Assembly: GCA_018368455.1 (NCBI GenBank)
Contig: JAGZEG010000018.1
Span: 1 to 47,315 of the forward strand
DNA: 47,315 nucleotides
Reading direction: 5' to 3'
Source of the DNA: Coriobacteriia bacterium
GTDB lineage: Bacteria; Actinomycetota; Coriobacteriia; Coriobacteriales; UMGS124
Shown here: positions 44,505-47,315 of the stretch, piece by piece
Layout: each line of letters opens with the position of its first letter
Position numbering within the stretch: position 1 is the stretch's first letter
The notes under the pieces: generated by a model
The model's input: the letters and a program-made list of their open reading frames with translations, nothing else
What the model was told of the DNA's origin: nothing
The model's database searches: none
Made by a program: the position numbers and the translations under genes

Positions 44505-45944
44505 ATGGACATTCTGTCCGACCCGGCAATGCTCGCGCGCATCCAGTTTGCGCTCGCGGCCATCTACCACTACATCTTTGTCCCGATGTCAGTGGGCTTG
44601 GGCCTCATCATGGCTATCTCGGAAACACGGTACTACCGGTCTCAGGATCCGCGCGACCGGGCAACGAGCCGTCTGTGGCTCAAGATCTTCACCGTGACGT
44701 TTACGGTTGGCGTCGCCACCGGCATCACGATGGAGTTCATGTTCGGCACGAACTGGGCTCAGTACTCGCGCTATGTCGGCGACATCTTCGGCGCGCCGCT
44801 TGCTGCCGAGGCTCTGTTTGCCTTCTTCCTCGAGTCCGTGTTCCTTGGGGTCATGCTTTTCGGCCGCAAGAAGGTCTCGAGGACGTTCTACATGATCTCG
44901 ACGTGGCTCGTCTGGTTTGGATCGGCGCTGTCGGCCCTGTGGATTATCATCGCCAACTCGTGGATGCAGACGCCGGCTGGTTATGAGATCGTCCAAACCG
45001 ATACGGGTGCTAAGGCGGTGCTGACGAACTTTGCCGAGGCGGTGTTCAACCCCTCGACGTTCGCCCGCTACGCCCACACGCTGTTCGCGCTGCTCATCAC
45101 CGGCGCGTTCATCGCCATCGCAGTGAGCGCCTACTACCTGCTCAAGAAGAAGCACATCCACTTCGCCAAGACGACGATGCAGTCTTCTGTCATCGTCGCC
45201 CTCGTGACGACGGTCATCCTGTTCCCCACGGCTCACGCCCAGGCTGTCGTTGTCGCCGAGAATCAGCCGCTCAAGCTTGCGGCCATGGAGGGCCAGTACG
45301 AGACGGAGCCGGCGGCGCTCTACTTGTTCGGCTTCGTGGATACGGTCAACGAGACGGTTCACGGCCTTGCCATTCCCGGTGGCACGAGCTTCTTGGCTTC
45401 CGGCGACTTCGGCAAGGAGTATCCGGGCCTGTATGACGCTGCAGAGGCGGAGGGTGTGAGCACTGACGAGATGCCGCCTACCGTGTTCGTGTTCCAGACG
45501 TATCACGGCATGGTTATGCTGTCTGGTGCCATCGCACTGTGCCTCATCGTCGCGCTGTGGGTCACGTTCAAGCGCCTCAAGAAGACGCCCGAGGGCGAGA
45601 CGCCGACGATCAACAAGTGGCTGCTGCGCCTGCTGCTTGTTTCGCCGCTGTTCCCGCTGCTCGCCATCGAGCTCGGTTGGCTTACGGCCGAGTTTGGCCG
45701 CCAGCCGTGGGTCGTGCAGGGCCTGCTCCGCACGAACGACGCCATCTCCGGAGCCGTGACTTCCGGTGAGCTCATTTTCACGATTATTGTCTTTGCGGTG
45801 ATCTACCTCGCCATCCTTATCGCGTGGGCTGGGATTGTCATCCACATCGTGAAGAAGGGTCCCGGCGAGCCTCGGTTGAGCACGGCCTCGGCTGCTGCTG
45901 CGTCGGCTGACGCCCCGTCTGCATCTGACGGAAAGGAGGCGTAG
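44505..45944 (+). CDS. cydA: Cytochrome bd ubiquinol oxidase subunit I
   Basis: The quinol-oxidising haem subunit of the high-affinity bd oxidase, 479 residues and about nine helices. The N-terminal haem-ligand region RIQFALAAIYHYIFVPMS (H22 equivalent to E. coli H19) is present. The conserved GRQPWVVQGLLRT follows the Q-loop, which is of the short type. In an anaerobe it mainly scavenges oxygen and adds some proton motive force. The ATG at 44505 follows GGGAGGGAGGGG. The C-terminal tail is Ala/Ser-rich. It is 5 nt before cydB. Confidence 0.96.
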   Translation: MDILSDPAMLARIQFALAAIYHYIFVPMSVGLGLIMAISETRYYRSQDPRDRATSRLWLKIFTVTFTVGVATGITMEFMFGTNWAQYSRYVGDIFGAPLAAEALFAFFLESVFLGVMLFGRKKVSRTFYMISTWLVWFGSALSALWIIIANSWMQTPAGYEIVQTDTGAKAVLTNFAEAVFNPSTFARYAHTLFALLITGAFIAIAVSAYYLLKKKHIHFAKTTMQSSVIVALVTTVILFPTAHAQAVVVAENQPLKLAAMEGQYETEPAALYLFGFVDTVNETVHGLAIPGGTSFLASGDFGKEYPGLYDAAEAEGVSTDEMPPTVFVFQTYHGMVMLSGAIALCLIVALWVTFKRLKKTPEGETPTINKWLLRLLLVSPLFPLLAIELGWLTAEFGRQPWVVQGLLRTNDAISGAVTSGELIFTIIVFAVIYLAILIAWAGIVIHIVKKGPGEPRLSTASAAAASADAPSASDGKEA

Positions 45945-45949
45945 GAGCG

Positions 45950-47059
45950 ATGGTCGAGATCAGCCTTTTCCAGCTTCTCTGGTTCATCCTGCTCGCGGTC
46001 CTCATGGTCGGCTACTTCGTGCTTGACGGTTTTGACCTGGGCGTGGGTATCCTCTATCCCTTCCTTGGTAAGGACGAGCAGGAACGCGCTGCGATGCGCC
46101 TTGCCATTGGCCCGGTGTGGGACGGCAACGAGGTGTGGCTGCTGACGCTGGGTGGCGCGCTGTTCGCGGCGTTTCCGCCGGCTTATGCCACGGTGTTCTC
46201 GGGCTTTTACCTTGCCATCATGGTCGTGCTGTTCGCGCTCATCCTCAGGGCAGTGTCCATCCACTTCATTGGACACCTCGAGGGTGCTGCGCGTGGCCTG
46301 TTCACGGTGACGTTCTTCCTCGGCTCGCTGCTCCCGGCGCTGCTCTACGGCGTTGCGTGCGGCAACCTCATCAACACGGTGCCGCTTCTCGCCAACGGCG
46401 ACGTTGCGGGCGACTTCCCGCAGCGCTTTGTCCAGCTGCTCGGTCTGCTCCCGCTGCTCTGCGGCGTGCTGACGCTCGTGCTCTCCATTGCCCTGGGTGC
46501 CAGCTGGCTCAAGGGGCGCGTCACCGAGGGCGCCCTGCACGAGCGCGCGGCAAAGACGGCCAAGCTGACGGCTCTGCTCGGTGCTGTGCTGTTCGTCATC
46601 GTTGGTGTGGTGTACCTGTTTGTTGTTGCTCCGCAGCTGCCCGAGGCGGGAGAGAAGTACCTTCTGTCTGGTATCCCGCAGGTTGTGCGCATCGCTGGCG
46701 GCATCGTCGCCTGCGCAGCCCTTGTTGGTGCTGGCATGCTCGGTGGCAAGGCGCGCATGGTGACGTTTATCCTGACGGCCCTCGGTACTGTCGGCGTCAT
46801 TGCTGCGTTTGCGGGCAGCATGTTCCCAAGCCTCGTCCCTGCGGGCGATCCCGCGTTCGCTCCGATGGCTGCCGAAAACCTCGGCCAGACCATCACGATT
46901 GCGGCTCCGTACGCCTCGTCCGAGTTGACGCTGCAGACAATGCTCGTTATCGCGTGCATCGGTGTGCCGCTCGTGCTCATCTATCACGTGCTCTCGTATA
47001 GGGCGTTCAGCGGCAAGATAGAGATCGAACTGCTGGCGGATGACGAGGACGCTTACTAG
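45950..47059 (+). CDS. cydB: Cytochrome bd ubiquinol oxidase subunit II
   Basis: The partner membrane subunit, 369 residues with about nine helices. Conserved segments include YFVLDGFDLGVGILYPFLG, GPVWDGNEVWLLTLGGALF and AFPPAYATVFSGFYLA. A GGAGG site overlaps the end of cydA. No cydDC transporter genes follow within the window. Confidence 0.96.
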   Translation: MVEISLFQLLWFILLAVLMVGYFVLDGFDLGVGILYPFLGKDEQERAAMRLAIGPVWDGNEVWLLTLGGALFAAFPPAYATVFSGFYLAIMVVLFALILRAVSIHFIGHLEGAARGLFTVTFFLGSLLPALLYGVACGNLINTVPLLANGDVAGDFPQRFVQLLGLLPLLCGVLTLVLSIALGASWLKGRVTEGALHERAAKTAKLTALLGAVLFVIVGVVYLFVVAPQLPEAGEKYLLSGIPQVVRIAGGIVACAALVGAGMLGGKARMVTFILTALGTVGVIAAFAGSMFPSLVPAGDPAFAPMAAENLGQTITIAAPYASSELTLQTMLVIACIGVPLVLIYHVLSYRAFSGKIEIELLADDEDAY

Positions 47060-47096
47060 GCTCTTTCGCATCCTATATATGAATGCGTGAACGGGG

Positions 47097-47133
47097 CGCC
47101 CCTGCCGGATTTGCACGGCAGGGGCGTCTTTTT
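47097..47133 (+). terminator. Rho-independent terminator of cydAB
   Basis: CGCCCCTGCCG (47097-47107) pairs perfectly with CGGCAGGGGCG (47116-47126), followed by TCTTTTTG. From here to 47315 I see no gene; the last 80 nt are GC-rich with possible hairpins. Confidence 0.93.
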
Positions 47134-47315
47134 GTCTTATGGCTGCAAGCTAGCGGGATCGATTGAGTTAGCCATGTGTGCATGATGTGAATAGCAAATC
47201 GTTACTTGTAAGGCTTAGCGCCCTCCGGTATATTACCTCCTCGCGCAACGGCGGGGCCCACGGGCACCGCGGGGCGCGGCGAACCTTGAGAGCCGGATAC
47301 TGCGAGAGCAGAAGG

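Noticed and set aside
47220..47315. Riboswitch or T-box leader at the window end
   Set aside because: GC-rich segments could pair, but no conserved T-box, TPP, cobalamin, glycine or SAM motif was found and the downstream gene is not in the window.

Overview
This is a high-GC chromosomal window of about 47 kb. Three membrane-embedded LuxR-type regulators, a Tat-exported molybdopterin reductase module, cydAB and a complete F-type ATP synthase operon point to an anaerobic or microaerotolerant actinobacterium of the class Coriobacteriia. The class is inferred from gene content and style; the genus cannot be fixed by reading alone.

Layout. 1-270: a GC-rich double-hairpin repeat. 271-7511: a FAD-dependent dehydrogenase, then a housekeeping run of prfA, a secreted beta-helix/InlB-like protein, prmC, tsaC, rpiB and a dCMP deaminase. 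7754-14779: the F1Fo ATP synthase operon (small atpI-like gene, then atpB, E, F, H, A, G, D, C), closed by a terminator. 15007-17863: murA and a cardiolipin synthase. 17864-20590: a visibly lower-GC patch with five exact-period 23-bp tandem repeats, an AAA/DUF4143 ATPase, a small membrane protein and a truncated LuxR-like regulator. 20595-27750: pepT and thrC on the minus strand, a membrane LuxR regulator, an S41-type protease-like protein that lacks the serine nucleophile, and a DtxR-family metalloregulator.

27751-34625: a hairpin-rich non-coding stretch, then a reductase module on the minus strand: a molybdopterin catalytic subunit, a four-cluster ferredoxin subunit and a TorD-like chaperone, with a membrane LuxR regulator transcribed divergently. 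The catalytic gene is interrupted by an in-frame TGA (codon 258). A stable 32-nt stem-loop that begins at the TGA looks like a bacterial SECIS element, so I annotate one 1027-residue selenoprotein rather than two fragments.

34621-35050: four tandem copies of the double-hairpin repeat found at the window start. 35057-35994: a ribbon-helix-helix antitoxin and PIN toxin pair with a palindromic operator. 36028-41759: a homocysteine S-methyltransferase-like protein, a TipA-like MerR regulator with a 19-bp-spacer promoter, and two paralogous MATE exporters, the first frameshifted. 41951-44238: galU followed 8 nt later by a phosphohexomutase homologue that has lost both its catalytic serine and its metal-binding aspartates. 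44505-47059: cydAB, with a terminator; the last 180 nt hold no recognisable gene.

The most unusual items are the predicted selenoprotein reductase, the double-hairpin repeat array abutting the toxin-antitoxin operon, the 23-bp iterons before the ATPase, and the GalU-coupled pseudo-phosphohexomutase.
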